From Gammaproteobacteria bacterium (GTDB lineage Bacteria; Pseudomonadota; Gammaproteobacteria; Pseudomonadales; Azotimanducaceae): a stretch of DNA of 36,250 nt. The position numbers and the translations under genes are program-made. Positions within the stretch are counted from its first letter, which is position 1, and every line of letters starts with the position of its first letter. Below the pieces are notes generated by a model that saw nothing but the letters and a program-made list of their open reading frames with translations, was not told where the DNA came from and did not search any database. The DNA lies in contig JAPPDJ010000180.1 of NCBI GenBank assembly GCA_028824555.1, positions 1 through 36,250 of the forward strand. The letters are read 5' to 3'. Shown piece by piece: positions 8,447 to 16,603 of the stretch.

Positions 8447-9556
8447 TCAAGCGAGCCTCGCCCCCACGGTCCAATCCCGCGGCACTTCCGTGGGCGACAG
8501 CGGCCGCACCGCATACTCGTCCACACGGCCATCCCGATGACTCACCTGCACGGTTACGCGCTCGGCATCCCGCCCCTGCGAATAGCGAGCGACGATGCGC
8601 GCCGCCAGGTGCAGGTCCGCGTCGTCCGCTTCGCCGTCGATGAGCGTGAGGGGGCCTTCGTGGCTCGTGGTGTGCAAGGATGCAAACCGCTTCGCATAGC
8701 CACGCAGGAAGCGGTTCTCGCCCTCCTCGCGACCGATGATGAGCTTGAAATGGGGCCGTGGCCTCAGGTGCCGACCCACCTTGAGCAGCACGATGTCGTC
8801 GAGCTCGTAGTCGCGCTCGCCTCGCGCCTGCCACAAGTCCGCGAGCTTGGCGGAATAGACCTCGTTGGTGAGGAAGCAACAGCCGCCGGCCGGCTGGGCA
8901 TAGTCCGTGAGCCCAAACCGCGCCGCGAGCTCCATCTGTGGCTTGCGATTGCGACCGTGGAAGCCATAGAGACGGTCGCGGTCCACCCAGCCTTCCCGTT
9001 CGGGCAGGGTCGGCGACAGATGGTGCGCGCTAAGCGGCCGCAACAGACGATCGTCGGCGCCGGATTCGGTGGCGATGACGGGCATAGCGTCGGCGCGCTG
9101 CGACTTCGGCCGCTGCCCCACCACCTCGCCGGTGACGATGAAGTCGAAGCGACCATCGTCCATCAACCCCCAGACCCGCGTGCGGTCCACCATGAATATC
9201 TTGCAGTCGAGGCACGGGTTGAGGTGCTGGCCATAGCCGTGCTTGGGATTCAGCACGATGTCCTTGTATTCGCTCGAGACGTCGATGATGTGCAGCGGAA
9301 TGCCGAGCTGCTCCGCCACCCAAAGGGCGTTGTTGCGCTTTGGCGTCGCCCGATCCCGCTTGCGGATGGCATGGGTGTGCCCCTCCACGCAAAATCCGGT
9401 GTAGAAGTTGACGCCCTCGACCTCGATGCCCTGCTCCTGCATCACGCGCGCCGCCAGCATCGAGTCGAGGCCGCCGGAAATCAACGCGGCCGCGCGACGC
9501 GGGCGCGCTGGCGGCTTGGCGCGAGATTGCGCGATGCTGTGTTCTGCACTGGCCAT
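8447..9556 (-). CDS. PP-loop (ThiI/MnmA-like) RNA-thiolation enzyme with C-terminal NFACT-R-like region
   Basis: A 369-aa protein with the adenylating PP-loop SGGLDS at residues 27-32. Cysteine motifs NPCLDCKIFM and AGGCCFLTNE are placed as in 2-thiouridylases that use a CxxC plus a third Cys. The C-terminal part (DIVLLKVGRHLRPRPHFKLI, then GREEGENRFLRGY) resembles the NFACT-R type RNA-associated domain found fused to such PP-loop proteins. These are often misannotated as tRNA methylaminomethyl-2-thiouridylate methyltransferase. Pairing with tusA fits a sulfur relay to RNA. The ATG at 9556 lies just inside the end of the 9572-9711 element; the longer open frame translates that element and is not real. 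Confidence 0.88.
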   Translation of the reverse strand: MASAEHSIAQSRAKPPARPRRAAALISGGLDSMLAARVMQEQGIEVEGVNFYTGFCVEGHTHAIRKRDRATPKRNNALWVAEQLGIPLHIIDVSSEYKDIVLNPKHGYGQHLNPCLDCKIFMVDRTRVWGLMDDGRFDFIVTGEVVGQRPKSQRADAMPVIATESGADDRLLRPLSAHHLSPTLPEREGWVDRDRLYGFHGRNRKPQMELAARFGLTDYAQPAGGCCFLTNEVYSAKLADLWQARGERDYELDDIVLLKVGRHLRPRPHFKLIIGREEGENRFLRGYAKRFASLHTTSHEGPLTLIDGEADDADLHLAARIVARYSQGRDAERVTVQVSHRDGRVDEYAVRPLSPTEVPRDWTVGARLA

Positions 9557-9571
9557 GGCCTTTGCGTTCCT

Positions 9572-9711
9572 CTCTGGAGGGAGGGCGTCCCGCCCTCCAT
9601 ACGCGCCGCAAGGCGCGTCCGTAAGCAGCACTAGTCGAGGATTTCGCCCCTCGTCGCGGACGCCTGAGCGCCTGTCGGCGCTACGGAGGGCGGGACGCCC
9701 TCCCTCCAGAG
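9572..9711. repeat. 140-bp MITE-like element with 30-bp terminal inverted repeats
   Basis: The left arm 9572-9601 (CTCTGGAGGGAGGGCGTCCC then GCCCTCCATA) and the right arm 9682-9711 are inverted repeats with one mismatch in 30. The 80-base interior contains GCGCCGCAAGGCGC-type small hairpins but no gene. The ends fall 15 bases from the start codon of the PP-loop gene and 13 bases before dtd, so it forms nearly the whole divergent intergenic region. It probably carries or modifies both promoters. No obvious target duplication is visible. Confidence 0.75.
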
Positions 9712-9717
9712 TATCTT
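9712..9717 (+). promoter_or_regulatory. Possible -10 of dtd giving a leaderless mRNA
   Basis: TATCTT followed by ACGCCCC and the ATG at 9725. Transcription starting about seven bases after the hexamer would begin at or next to the start codon. No Shine-Dalgarno is visible. The -35 would have to lie in the right arm of the adjacent inverted-repeat element. Confidence 0.35.
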
Positions 9718-9724
9718 ACGCCCC

Positions 9725-10162
9725 ATGAAGGCCCTGTTGCAGCGCGTCGCCGAAGCGTCCGTTCGGGTCGGCGACGAAACCATCGCCGCGATCGGCCCGG
9801 GGCTCGTGGTGCTGCTCGGCGTCGCCCGAGACGACACCGAACGCCAGGCGGGGCGCCTCGCCGAACGCACCCTCGCCGCCCGCCTCTTTCCGAGCGACAG
9901 CCATCCCATGGACCGTTCCGTGCTCGACGTCGGCGGCGAAGTGCTGGCCGTTTCGCAGTTCACCCTCGCCGCCGACACCAAGAAAGGCAACCGGCCGGGG
10001 TTCGCCACCGCCGCGCGCGCAGAGGTGGCCGAACCCCTCTACGACCTCTATTGCGCGGCACTCACCGGCGGCGGGGGCCGCGTGCAAACCGGGCGCTTCG
10101 GCGCCGACATGCAGGTCTCGCTCGTGAACGATGGCCCGGTCACCATCATTCTTGAGGCTTGA
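9725..10162 (+). CDS. dtd: D-aminoacyl-tRNA deacylase
   Basis: A 145-aa enzyme that removes D-amino acids (and mischarged glycine) from tRNA. It starts with the canonical MKALLQRVAEASVRV, carries the catalytic motif SQFTLAADTKKGNRP in the middle and the cross-subunit GP motif NDGPVTIILEA at the very end. The length is exactly that of bacterial DTD. It is convergent with tatC and the two coding regions overlap by 17 bases at their 3' ends. There is no ribosome binding site; the promoter appears to sit immediately upstream. Confidence 0.97.
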   Translation: MKALLQRVAEASVRVGDETIAAIGPGLVVLLGVARDDTERQAGRLAERTLAARLFPSDSHPMDRSVLDVGGEVLAVSQFTLAADTKKGNRPGFATAARAEVAEPLYDLYCAALTGGGGRVQTGRFGADMQVSLVNDGPVTIILEA

Positions 10163-11018
10163 TCATCCGCGACAGGGCAATGCCCACCTCGAACAGCACC
10201 CAGGCCGGAATCGCCAGCAACACCTGGCTGATGATGTCCGGCGGCGTCAGCAACATGCCGACGAAAAAGCAGCCGACGATGACGTAGGGCCGCTTCGAGG
10301 CAATGCCCTGCGGCGTTGCCAGCCCCGACAGCACGAGCAGCACCGTCGCCACCGGGATCTCGAAAGCGAGACCAAAAGCTAGGAACATCTTCAGCACGAA
10401 GTCGAGGTAGTGGTTGATGTCGGTCATCATCGCCACGCCCTCCGGCGTGACGCTGGCGAAGAACTCAAACACCAGCGGGAAGACAAGGAAGTAGGCGAAC
10501 GCCATGCCGAGATAGAACAGCACGATGCTGGAGAAGAGCAGCGGCGCGGCGAAGCGTTTCTCGCGCAGGTACAGCCCCGGCGAGACGAAGCCCCACATCT
10601 GGTGCAAGAGCAACGGCACTGCGGCAAAGATCGCGGCATAGATGGCGAGCTTGAAGGGGGTAAGGAACGGCGAGGCGACCTGCGTCGCAATCATGTCGCC
10701 CGGCAGCTTCTCCTGCAGCGGGCCGGAGATGAAGGCGAAGATCTCGTCGATGAAGTAATACATCGGCACGAACAGCAGCGCCACCGCCGAGAGCGACCGC
10801 AGGATGCGCCGGCGCAGCTCGATGATGTGGGAGAGGAAGGGCTGTTCGTCGGAGTCGACCTGTCGGTCGTGTTCTTGCTCCTCTTGTGAGGCGACACTTC
10901 CTCGTGCCGCAGATTCCTCGTGCGAGGGAACGCCGGGCTCGCCTCCCCCTACGGGAGGTTCAGCTTCTGGACCGAGTTCCTCGCCGGATCGATGCCCGCC
11001 GGAGTCGTCGTCAGCCAC
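10146..11018 (-). CDS. tatC: Sec-independent protein translocase subunit TatC
   Basis: A 290-aa inner-membrane protein that binds twin-arginine signal peptides together with TatB. The core begins with QPFLSHIIELRRRILRSL near residue 59 and runs through six hydrophobic segments with the conserved P-rich loop FLTPFKLAIYAAIFAAVPLL and F-V-F-P motif (FLVFPLVFEFF). Relatives normally start within a few residues of that first helix; here about 57 acidic, Gly/Ser-rich residues precede it. No internal start codon offers a shorter version, and the GTG at 11018 lies 34 bases after tatB. The DNA of the extension (10900-10980) has short direct and inverted repeats (TTCCTCGTGC twice), so it may derive from a repeat. 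The 3' end overlaps dtd by 17 bases. Confidence 0.95.
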   Translation of the reverse strand: MADDDSGGHRSGEELGPEAEPPVGGGEPGVPSHEESAARGSVASQEEQEHDRQVDSDEQPFLSHIIELRRRILRSLSAVALLFVPMYYFIDEIFAFISGPLQEKLPGDMIATQVASPFLTPFKLAIYAAIFAAVPLLLHQMWGFVSPGLYLREKRFAAPLLFSSIVLFYLGMAFAYFLVFPLVFEFFASVTPEGVAMMTDINHYLDFVLKMFLAFGLAFEIPVATVLLVLSGLATPQGIASKRPYVIVGCFFVGMLLTPPDIISQVLLAIPAWVLFEVGIALSRMIKPQE

Positions 11019-11052
11019 GTCTCGTCAAGCCTCGTCTCGGATGCCGGCCCGA

Positions 11053-11406
11053 TCAGGACTTGGCGACTGCCGAACTTCCCTGCTCCGAAACCGCTTCGGG
11101 CTGAGCCGCTTCGGTGGCGTCTGGCTTCGGAATCGTCGGATCGATGCGCGCCTCCTCTCCGATCGCCTTCACCTCCTGCTGCACCCGCTTCACGTCTTCC
11201 ATGATCTGTTCGTTGTGAAGCTGGCGACGCACCTCGTCCATGCCGATCTCCCGCTCCACCTCGGTCTTGACATTGTAGTAGGCCCGCCGCATGCGCCCGA
11301 GCGTCAGCCCTAGGCTGCGCAACGCCCCCGGCAGCCGCTCCGGCCCCAACACCAAGAGCGCCACCACCGCCGCCAGCATCAGCTCCGGAAAGCCGATGTC
11401 AAACAT
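11053..11406 (-). CDS. tatB: Sec-independent protein translocase subunit TatB
   Basis: A 117-aa protein with the classic [21 protein letters not shown]-terminal membrane helix, the G-P hinge (LGPERLP) and an amphipathic helix ([20 protein letters not shown]) followed by a charged, coiled-coil-like segment and a flexible acidic tail. It partners TatC in signal-peptide recognition. The start ATG at 11406 lies eight bases inside the end of tatA, so the genes overlap and are translated from one message. Confidence 0.95.
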   Translation of the reverse strand: MFDIGFPELMLAAVVALLVLGPERLPGALRSLGLTLGRMRRAYYNVKTEVEREIGMDEVRRQLHNEQIMEDVKRVQQEVKAIGEEARIDPTIPKPDATEAAQPEAVSEQGSSAVAKS

Positions 11407-11638
11407 TCGACTCCCGTTCTGCCTTCGCAGCGCGGTTCGGGCTGCCGTCGTCGCCAGGACCCACGGCATCGCCTTCGATGGTCTTCTGCTCCGCTTCCTC
11501 GCGCTCGTTCACGGCCTTGCGAAAGCCCTTGATGGCAGTGCCGAGATCCGAGCCAAGCGTCTTCAGCCTCCGCGGCCCGAATATGAGCAGCACGATGGCA
11601 AGAATGATCAGGAGTTCCCAAGGGCCCATGCCAAACAC
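11399..11638 (-). CDS. tatA: Sec-independent protein translocase subunit TatA
   Basis: A 79-aa pore-forming subunit: hydrophobic helix ([16 protein letters not shown]), hinge [14 protein letters not shown], amphipathic helix and an acidic tail. The distinction from TatB rests on the shorter length and the [20 protein letters not shown] segment typical of TatA. Two starts are possible: GTG at 11638 has GAGGTG four bases upstream and gives [10 protein letters not shown], a common TatA beginning; the ATG at 11629 lacks a nearby ribosome binding site. I prefer the GTG. A repeat element lies between tatA and ubiB upstream. Confidence 0.93.
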   Translation of the reverse strand: MFGMGPWELLIILAIVLLIFGPRRLKTLGSDLGTAIKGFRKAVNEREEAEQKTIEGDAVGPGDDGSPNRAAKAERESNV

Positions 11639-11731
11639 GACGCACCTCAAGGAGAAACAAGGGCGAGCATTATACGGCGCTGCGGCGCGGCTCACCGCAC
11701 GCCGGAAATCCCCGATGGAGTGCCGCGTCGC

Positions 11732-11872
11732 GCGCTAGCGCGCCCTGAAGGGCGCGTCGGCAGTTCGCTGGCGCGAACTGCTGGCCTTCGTGCTCGCGTT
11801 CGCTCGCAGCTACGGCTACCAGCCTGTCCGACTTCGCCGCTGGCGCGGCAAAGTCCGACAGGCTGCTAGCGC
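11732..11872. repeat. Family A repeat, full-length intergenic copy between ubiB and tatA
   Basis: The best-formed copy. It starts GCGCTAGCGCGCCCTGAAGG, followed by GCAGTTCGC-TGG-CGCGAACTGC (inverted) and GGCCTTCGTGCTCGCGTTCG, then a second hairpin with a perfect 14-bp inverted repeat (AGCCTGTCCGACTT at 11821-11834 and AAGTCCGACAGGCT at 11851-11864), and ends GCTAGCGC at 11865-11872. The TAG stop codon of ubiB lies inside that terminal GCTAGCGC. The hairpins sit between two genes on one strand and could separate the ubi and tat transcripts. Confidence 0.75.
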
Positions 11873-13482
11873 AACACCAAGAGCAGCGCCACCGCGCCCG
11901 CAACGACGGCGGCAGCCGCTTCCGGCGACACCTCCCGCCATAGCACAACCCCAAGCACGGCGAGAAGCACGGCGCCGGCCAGGCGGCGGCGACGGGCGCG
12001 CTTGCGGGAGGTCGCCTCCAACTCCGCCAGTCGCTGGAGGGAGCGTCGCTGGGCATCAAGGCGCCGGTCGAACTCCGCCAGCCGCGTCGGCGCTTCCGCC
12101 AGTGCCGCTGGCAGGCGTGGAAGCTCCGCCACGATGGCGGGGGCGTGGTCGGCGATGGCCTTCAGGATCGCTTTGGGGCCGTGCCGTTCTGCCACCCAGC
12201 GTTCCATGAACGGCTTGGCCGTGCTCCACAGGTCAAGGTCGGGGTATAGCTCCCGCCCCATGCCCTCGATGTTGAGCAGGGTCTTCTGCAGCAGCACGAG
12301 CTGCGGCTGCACCTCCATGTCGAAGCGCCGTGCCGTGGTGAAGAGCGCGACCAGAAAGTGGCCGAAGGAGATGTCCTTCAGCGGGCGCATGAACAGCGGC
12401 TCGCCGAGCTGGCGGATAACCGCGGCAAACTCCAGGGTGTCGGTGTCGTCGGGAACCCAGCCAGAGCGAACGTGCAGCCGGGCGATTTCGAGGTAGTCCC
12501 GGTTCAGGAAGGCGAGCACATTGCGGGCGATGTACCACTGATCCTCGTCCGTGAGCCGGCCGATGATGGCGCAGTCCACGGCGATGTAGCTCGGGCTCGC
12601 AGGCTCTTCTGCGTTGATGAAGATGTTGCCCGGGTGCATGTCGGCGTGGAAGAAATTGTGCTGGAACACCTGCGTGAAGAAGGTCTCGACGCCGCGCTCG
12701 GCCAGCTTCTTCATGTCGGTGCCGGCCGCCTGCAAGGCAGCCACGTCGGCGATGGGGATGCCGTGGATGCGCTCGAGCACCAGCACCGACTCGGCGCAAC
12801 GCTCCCAGTACACCTGCGGTGCGTAGAGCAGCGGCGAGCCGGCGAAGTTGCGCCGCAGGGTGGCCGTGTTGTCCGCCTCCTTCAAGAGGTTCAGCTCGCC
12901 GAAGATGGTTGCCTCGTAGTCCGTCACCACGGCCTTGAGGTGCAGCCGGCGCGCGTCGCGAGAGAGCCTCTCGAGCAAGTTTGCGATGGTGTGGATCAGC
13001 CGGATGTCGCTCTCGATCACCCGTTCGATGTCGGGTCGGATCACCTTCACCACCACCGCATCGCCTTGCGGGAGAGTGGCGGTGTGAACTTGCGCCAGCG
13101 ACGCGGATGCCAGCGGTTCAGGGTCGAAATGCGCAAAGAGTTCGTCGATCGGGGCGCCGAGTGCACGTTCGACGGTGTCGACGGCAATGGCGCCATCGAA
13201 TGGCGGCACCCGATCCTGCAGTTTCGCGAGTTCGTCGGCGTAGTCGGTGGGCAATAGGTCCCGGCGGGTGGAGAGAATCTGGCCGAGCTTGACGAAGACT
13301 GGGCCCAAGTCCTCCAGCGCCCGCCGAAAGCGAACCGCGTCCGCCGTGCGGGGTCTCGGCAGCAGTCCGAGCGGTGACAGCTTTAGCCACCACCGCCGCC
13401 CGGCGAATCGAGCGATGCTGGCGTCGAGACGGTAGCGCACCACCGTCCAGGCGATCCGCAGCATTCTGAGCAGTCGGCTCAT
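11866..13482 (-). CDS. ubiB: Ubiquinone biosynthesis regulatory ATPase/kinase-like protein UbiB
   Basis: A 538-aa member of the atypical ABC1/COQ8/ADCK kinase family needed for ubiquinone synthesis. The KxGQ motif (VFVKLGQILSTRRDLLP, Lys65-Gln68), Ala-rich loop (ASASLAQVHTATL), catalytic HADMHPGN and metal-binding VDCAIIGR segments are present, the last with AIIGR where many relatives have DFG. The C-terminus has two predicted membrane helices separated by a short loop (LAGAVLLAVLGVVL and AAAAVVAGAVALLLVL), as in bacterial UbiB. It lies 30 bases after ubiJ. Its TAG stop falls within the border of a dispersed repeat. Confidence 0.96.
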   Translation of the reverse strand: MSRLLRMLRIAWTVVRYRLDASIARFAGRRWWLKLSPLGLLPRPRTADAVRFRRALEDLGPVFVKLGQILSTRRDLLPTDYADELAKLQDRVPPFDGAIAVDTVERALGAPIDELFAHFDPEPLASASLAQVHTATLPQGDAVVVKVIRPDIERVIESDIRLIHTIANLLERLSRDARRLHLKAVVTDYEATIFGELNLLKEADNTATLRRNFAGSPLLYAPQVYWERCAESVLVLERIHGIPIADVAALQAAGTDMKKLAERGVETFFTQVFQHNFFHADMHPGNIFINAEEPASPSYIAVDCAIIGRLTDEDQWYIARNVLAFLNRDYLEIARLHVRSGWVPDDTDTLEFAAVIRQLGEPLFMRPLKDISFGHFLVALFTTARRFDMEVQPQLVLLQKTLLNIEGMGRELYPDLDLWSTAKPFMERWVAERHGPKAILKAIADHAPAIVAELPRLPAALAEAPTRLAEFDRRLDAQRRSLQRLAELEATSRKRARRRRLAGAVLLAVLGVVLWREVSPEAAAAVVAGAVALLLVLR

Positions 13483-13512
13483 CCGGGCGGCGCCGCAGTT
13501 GTGCTCCGACCG

Positions 13513-14052
13513 TCAGGCGTCGTCAGGTTCCGCCGGGACGTCAACGCGGCGCTCCAGGTCCTCGACCCGCCGCCTAAGCTCTTCGAGTTCTAGCTCCACA
13601 TCGCGCGAGCCGCCCGGCGTTGCCCCTAGCGCCGCCTCTAACACCGATTGCGCCGCGCGGGCACCAAGACGCAACGCGTCGCCCACGTCCTCGCCGATGG
13701 CACCAAGGTCGGGGTTCGGCAGCCCGTCCGGCAGCGGCAGGCGAGGACGCAGCAGCGCCAGGAAGTCGGCCATCACATCGTCATCCCCATGTGTCGATGC
13801 GGCATCGTCGTCGGCAAAGCGCGACAGCAGGCCCGCCACCGAAATGCGAAGCGTCGCGTCGCAATCCGTCACCGAGTCCGACATCACGGACAGAGCCGCC
13901 TCCTCGTCCTCGCCAGCCTCGAACTCCACCACAAAGCGCTCGTTCGGTATCTCGATGCCGACCCGCTTGCCGGCAAGAGCCGCGGCGCGTTCCGGATTGA
14001 CCCGCGCTGCCATCTGCAACGCGGCCCGCACGATCTCCACTTGCAGCCTCAT
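13513..14052 (-). CDS. ubiJ: Ubiquinone biosynthesis accessory factor UbiJ (SCP2 domain)
   Basis: A 179-aa protein with an SCP2-like lipid-binding domain (about 1-110; VGIEIPNERFVVEFEAGEDE, DCDATLRISVAGLLSRF) and a C-terminal coiled coil (VELELEELRRRVEDLERRVD). UbiJ organises the soluble Ubi enzyme complex and binds the lipid tail of the intermediates. The position between ubiE and ubiB is diagnostic. The ATG at 14052 overlaps the ubiE stop (ATGA). It is divergent in sequence from E. coli, as usual for this gene, so the identification leans on order and architecture. Confidence 0.9.
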   Translation of the reverse strand: MRLQVEIVRAALQMAARVNPERAAALAGKRVGIEIPNERFVVEFEAGEDEEAALSVMSDSVTDCDATLRISVAGLLSRFADDDAASTHGDDDVMADFLALLRPRLPLPDGLPNPDLGAIGEDVGDALRLGARAAQSVLEAALGATPGGSRDVELELEELRRRVEDLERRVDVPAEPDDA

Positions 14053-14795
14053 GATTTCTCCCGCACTCCCCGATGAATCGCAACAATGCCGCCGAAGATG
14101 TCGTGGCACTCCACTTGCGCAAAACCGGCATCTTCCATCATGCCGCTGACGGTGTCCTGATCGGGATGGCTGTTGATGGAGTCCACCAGATAGCGATACG
14201 GTGCCGCATCGCCCACCACCAGGCGACCTAGGATCGGCCACGCGCCGCGATAGGCATCCCACAGGCCCGCCAAGAGCTTCGGCGGACCGGCCCGCGGCTT
14301 GGCGAATTCCAGCACCACCGCCACCCCGCCAACGCGCAGCACGCGGTGCATCTCGCGCAAGCCCGCCACCTTGTCGGCGAAGTTGCGCAGGCCAAAGGCG
14401 ACCGTGACCGCATCGAAGGCACCTTCGGGGAACGCGAGTCGGGTGGCGTCGGTCTGCACGCAATCGACGTTGGCAGAGCCCTGGTCGAGCATCCGGTCGC
14501 GCCCCACCGCAAGCATCGAGGCATTGATGTCGGCCAGCACGACGCCGCCTGAGCAGCCCACCGCGAGAGCCAGCAGCGCCGCCACGTCGCCGCTGCCGCC
14601 GGCCAGGTCCAAGGCGCGCTGGCCGCGCCGCAGCCGCGTCAGCTCCACCAATGCGCGCTTGAGCAGGCGATGGGTGCCGAGCGACATGAGGTCGTTCATC
14701 ACGTCGTAGCGCTCCGCCACAGCGTCGAACACCTCGGCGCTGCGACGCCTCTGCTCCGCGCCGGCCGCAGGCTCGCTCGAGGCCCCGTCACTCAC
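14049..14795 (-). CDS. ubiE: Ubiquinone/menaquinone C-methyltransferase UbiE
   Basis: A 248-aa S-adenosylmethionine-dependent methyltransferase of quinone biosynthesis. It has the UbiE entry motif VFDAVAERYDVMNDLMSLGTHR, the SAM-binding loop LDLAGGSGDVAALL, the FAVTVAFGLRN-type motif (DAVTVAFGLRNFADK) and the C-terminal YRYLVDSINSHPDQDTVSGMMEDAGF. The GTG start at 14795 overlaps the stop of the DUF971 gene by four bases (GTGA), matches the normal family length and is preferred over upstream in-frame codons. Confidence 0.96.
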   Translation of the reverse strand: MSDGASSEPAAGAEQRRRSAEVFDAVAERYDVMNDLMSLGTHRLLKRALVELTRLRRGQRALDLAGGSGDVAALLALAVGCSGGVVLADINASMLAVGRDRMLDQGSANVDCVQTDATRLAFPEGAFDAVTVAFGLRNFADKVAGLREMHRVLRVGGVAVVLEFAKPRAGPPKLLAGLWDAYRGAWPILGRLVVGDAAPYRYLVDSINSHPDQDTVSGMMEDAGFAQVECHDIFGGIVAIHRGVREKS

Positions 14796-15172
14796 TGCGG
14801 CGTCCACTGGCCGACGGGAATCGCCGGCAGCCTCGATCCGTTCATGGCGCGAAGTTCCGTCTCGTACTGCGCCCAATAGCGCGCTTGGTTGTCGCCGAGG
14901 TCCTTGAGGTAGGCCCACGAATAGATGCCGGTGTCGTGACCGTCATCGAAGACGATGCGGATGGCGTAGTTGCCGATGGCCTCGAGGCTTTCGATGCCGA
15001 CATGCTTCTTGCCCGTCTGCACGACGCGCTCGCTCTCGCTGTGGCCGCGCACTTCGGCGGAGGGTGAATACACCCGCAGCAACTCCGCCGGCAGCGTCAT
15101 GGGCTCGCCGCTCGCATAGCCAAGCTCGAGCGTCTTGCTGGCCGAGTGATAAACGATGCTGGTGGGGTTCAC
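14792..15172 (-). CDS. DUF971 (gamma-butyrobetaine hydroxylase-like N-terminal) protein
   Basis: A 126-aa single-domain protein: SIVYHSASKTLELGYASGEP, the ELLRVYSPSAEVRGH motif, and IGNYAIRIVFDDGHDTGIYSW then YLKDLG. The same domain is the N-terminal zinc-binding part of gamma-butyrobetaine hydroxylase; free-standing forms occur between hslU and ubiE in many Gammaproteobacteria and have been linked to Fe-S/metal handling, without a settled role. The GTG at 15172 has an excellent ribosome binding site (GGAGGG, six bases upstream). The 99-base gap from hslU shows nothing distinctive. Confidence 0.92.
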   Translation of the reverse strand: MNPTSIVYHSASKTLELGYASGEPMTLPAELLRVYSPSAEVRGHSESERVVQTGKKHVGIESLEAIGNYAIRIVFDDGHDTGIYSWAYLKDLGDNQARYWAQYETELRAMNGSRLPAIPVGQWTPQ

Positions 15173-15271
15173 CGCCTACCCTCCAAGAGCTTCTGGTGGG
15201 CAGGTGGGATGCCTTCGGTCAGGGGGCGTCGAAATGTGTGCGTAGCCATGGTGAAATGTCCGACTCGCCAG

Positions 15272-16603
15272 CTACAGGATGTAGCGCGACAAATCCCGGT
15301 TCGTCGCGATCTCATGCAGGTGCTCATCCACATACGCGGCATCGATGACTGCCTGCTTGGCGCCCTCGCCGGCATCGAACGAGATATCGTCGAGCAGCCG
15401 TTCCATCACCGTATGCAGGCGCCGGGCACCGATGTTCTCGGTGTGCTCGTTCACCTGCCAGGCGATCTCCGCCACCCGCTGCAGGGCGTCGTCGGTGAAC
15501 TCCACCGCGACATCCTCCGTCGCCATCAGCGCCTTGTACTGCTCGGCGAGGGAGGCGTCCGGTTCTGACAGGATGCGGCGGAAGTCCGCCGGCGTCAGCG
15601 CGGCGAGCTCTACCCGAATGGGCAGACGCCCCTGCAACTCCGGGATCAAGTCCGATGGCTTGGCGAGATGGAACGCCCCGGAGGCGATGAACAGCACGTG
15701 ATCGGTTCGCACCATGCCATAGCGGGTCGAAACCGTGCAGCCTTCGATGAGCGGCAAGAGGTCGCGCTGCACACCCTCGCGGGACACGTCCGCGCCATGG
15801 CCCTCGGCGCGACGTGCCACCTTGTCGAGTTCGTCGAGAAAGACGATGCCCGTCTCCTCCACTGCATCCACGGCCTGCGCCTTGAGCTCGTCTTCGTTGA
15901 TGAGCTTGGCCGCCTCCTCTTCGGTCAGCCGCTTGAGCGCGTCCTTGACCTTGAGCCGCATCTTGCGCGAGCGCCCGGTGGGAAGGTTGGAGAAGAGATT
16001 CTGCAACTGGTTGGTGATTTCCTCCATGCCCGGCGGCGCTGCCATGATCTCGACGCCGACGTGGCCGAGCTCCACCTCCAACTCCACGTCGCGCTCGTCG
16101 AGATCCCCTTCGCGCAGCTTCTTGCGGAACACCTGCCGCGTGCCGCTCGCCGAACCGAGCTGGTCGCCGTCCTCACCCGCAGTGGGCGCCGGCAAAAGGG
16201 CGTCGAGCACTCGATCCTCCGCGATGTCCTCTGCCCGCGACTGCACCTGCTGCATGGCCTGCTGGCGCAGCATTTTCACCGCCACGTCCACCAAGTCGCG
16301 GACGATGGACTCCACGTCGCGCCCGACGTAGCCGACCTCTGTGAACTTCGTCGCCTCCACCTTGATGAAGGGGGCGCTCGCGAGGCGGGCGAGGCGGCGC
16401 GCGATTTCCGTCTTGCCGACACCGGTCGGGCCGATCATGAGGATGTTCTTCGGCGTCACTTCTTCGCGCAGTTCCGGTTCGAGCTGGATGCGCCGCCAGC
16501 GGTTGCGCAGCGCCACCGCCACGGCGCGCTTGGCCTGGGTCTGGCCGATGATGTGCTTGTCGAGTTCATGCACGATCTCGCGCGGGGTCATGGTGCTGCT
16601 CAT
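15272..16603 (-). CDS. hslU: ATP-dependent protease ATPase subunit HslU
   Basis: A 443-aa AAA+ unfoldase that feeds substrates to HslV. It starts with [16 protein letters not shown], followed by Walker [10 protein letters not shown] (about 58-66), the pore motif region GYVGRD, a middle I-domain and Walker [12 protein letters not shown]. The sensor and C-terminal segment ([20 protein letters not shown] and ending RDLSRYIL) are canonical; the C-terminal tail inserts into HslV. The ATG at 16603 overlaps the hslV stop (ATGA); a second ATG at 16591 is an alternative. Confidence 0.97.
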   Translation of the reverse strand: MSSTMTPREIVHELDKHIIGQTQAKRAVAVALRNRWRRIQLEPELREEVTPKNILMIGPTGVGKTEIARRLARLASAPFIKVEATKFTEVGYVGRDVESIVRDLVDVAVKMLRQQAMQQVQSRAEDIAEDRVLDALLPAPTAGEDGDQLGSASGTRQVFRKKLREGDLDERDVELEVELGHVGVEIMAAPPGMEEITNQLQNLFSNLPTGRSRKMRLKVKDALKRLTEEEAAKLINEDELKAQAVDAVEETGIVFLDELDKVARRAEGHGADVSREGVQRDLLPLIEGCTVSTRYGMVRTDHVLFIASGAFHLAKPSDLIPELQGRLPIRVELAALTPADFRRILSEPDASLAEQYKALMATEDVAVEFTDDALQRVAEIAWQVNEHTENIGARRLHTVMERLLDDISFDAGEGAKQAVIDAAYVDEHLHEIATNRDLSRYIL

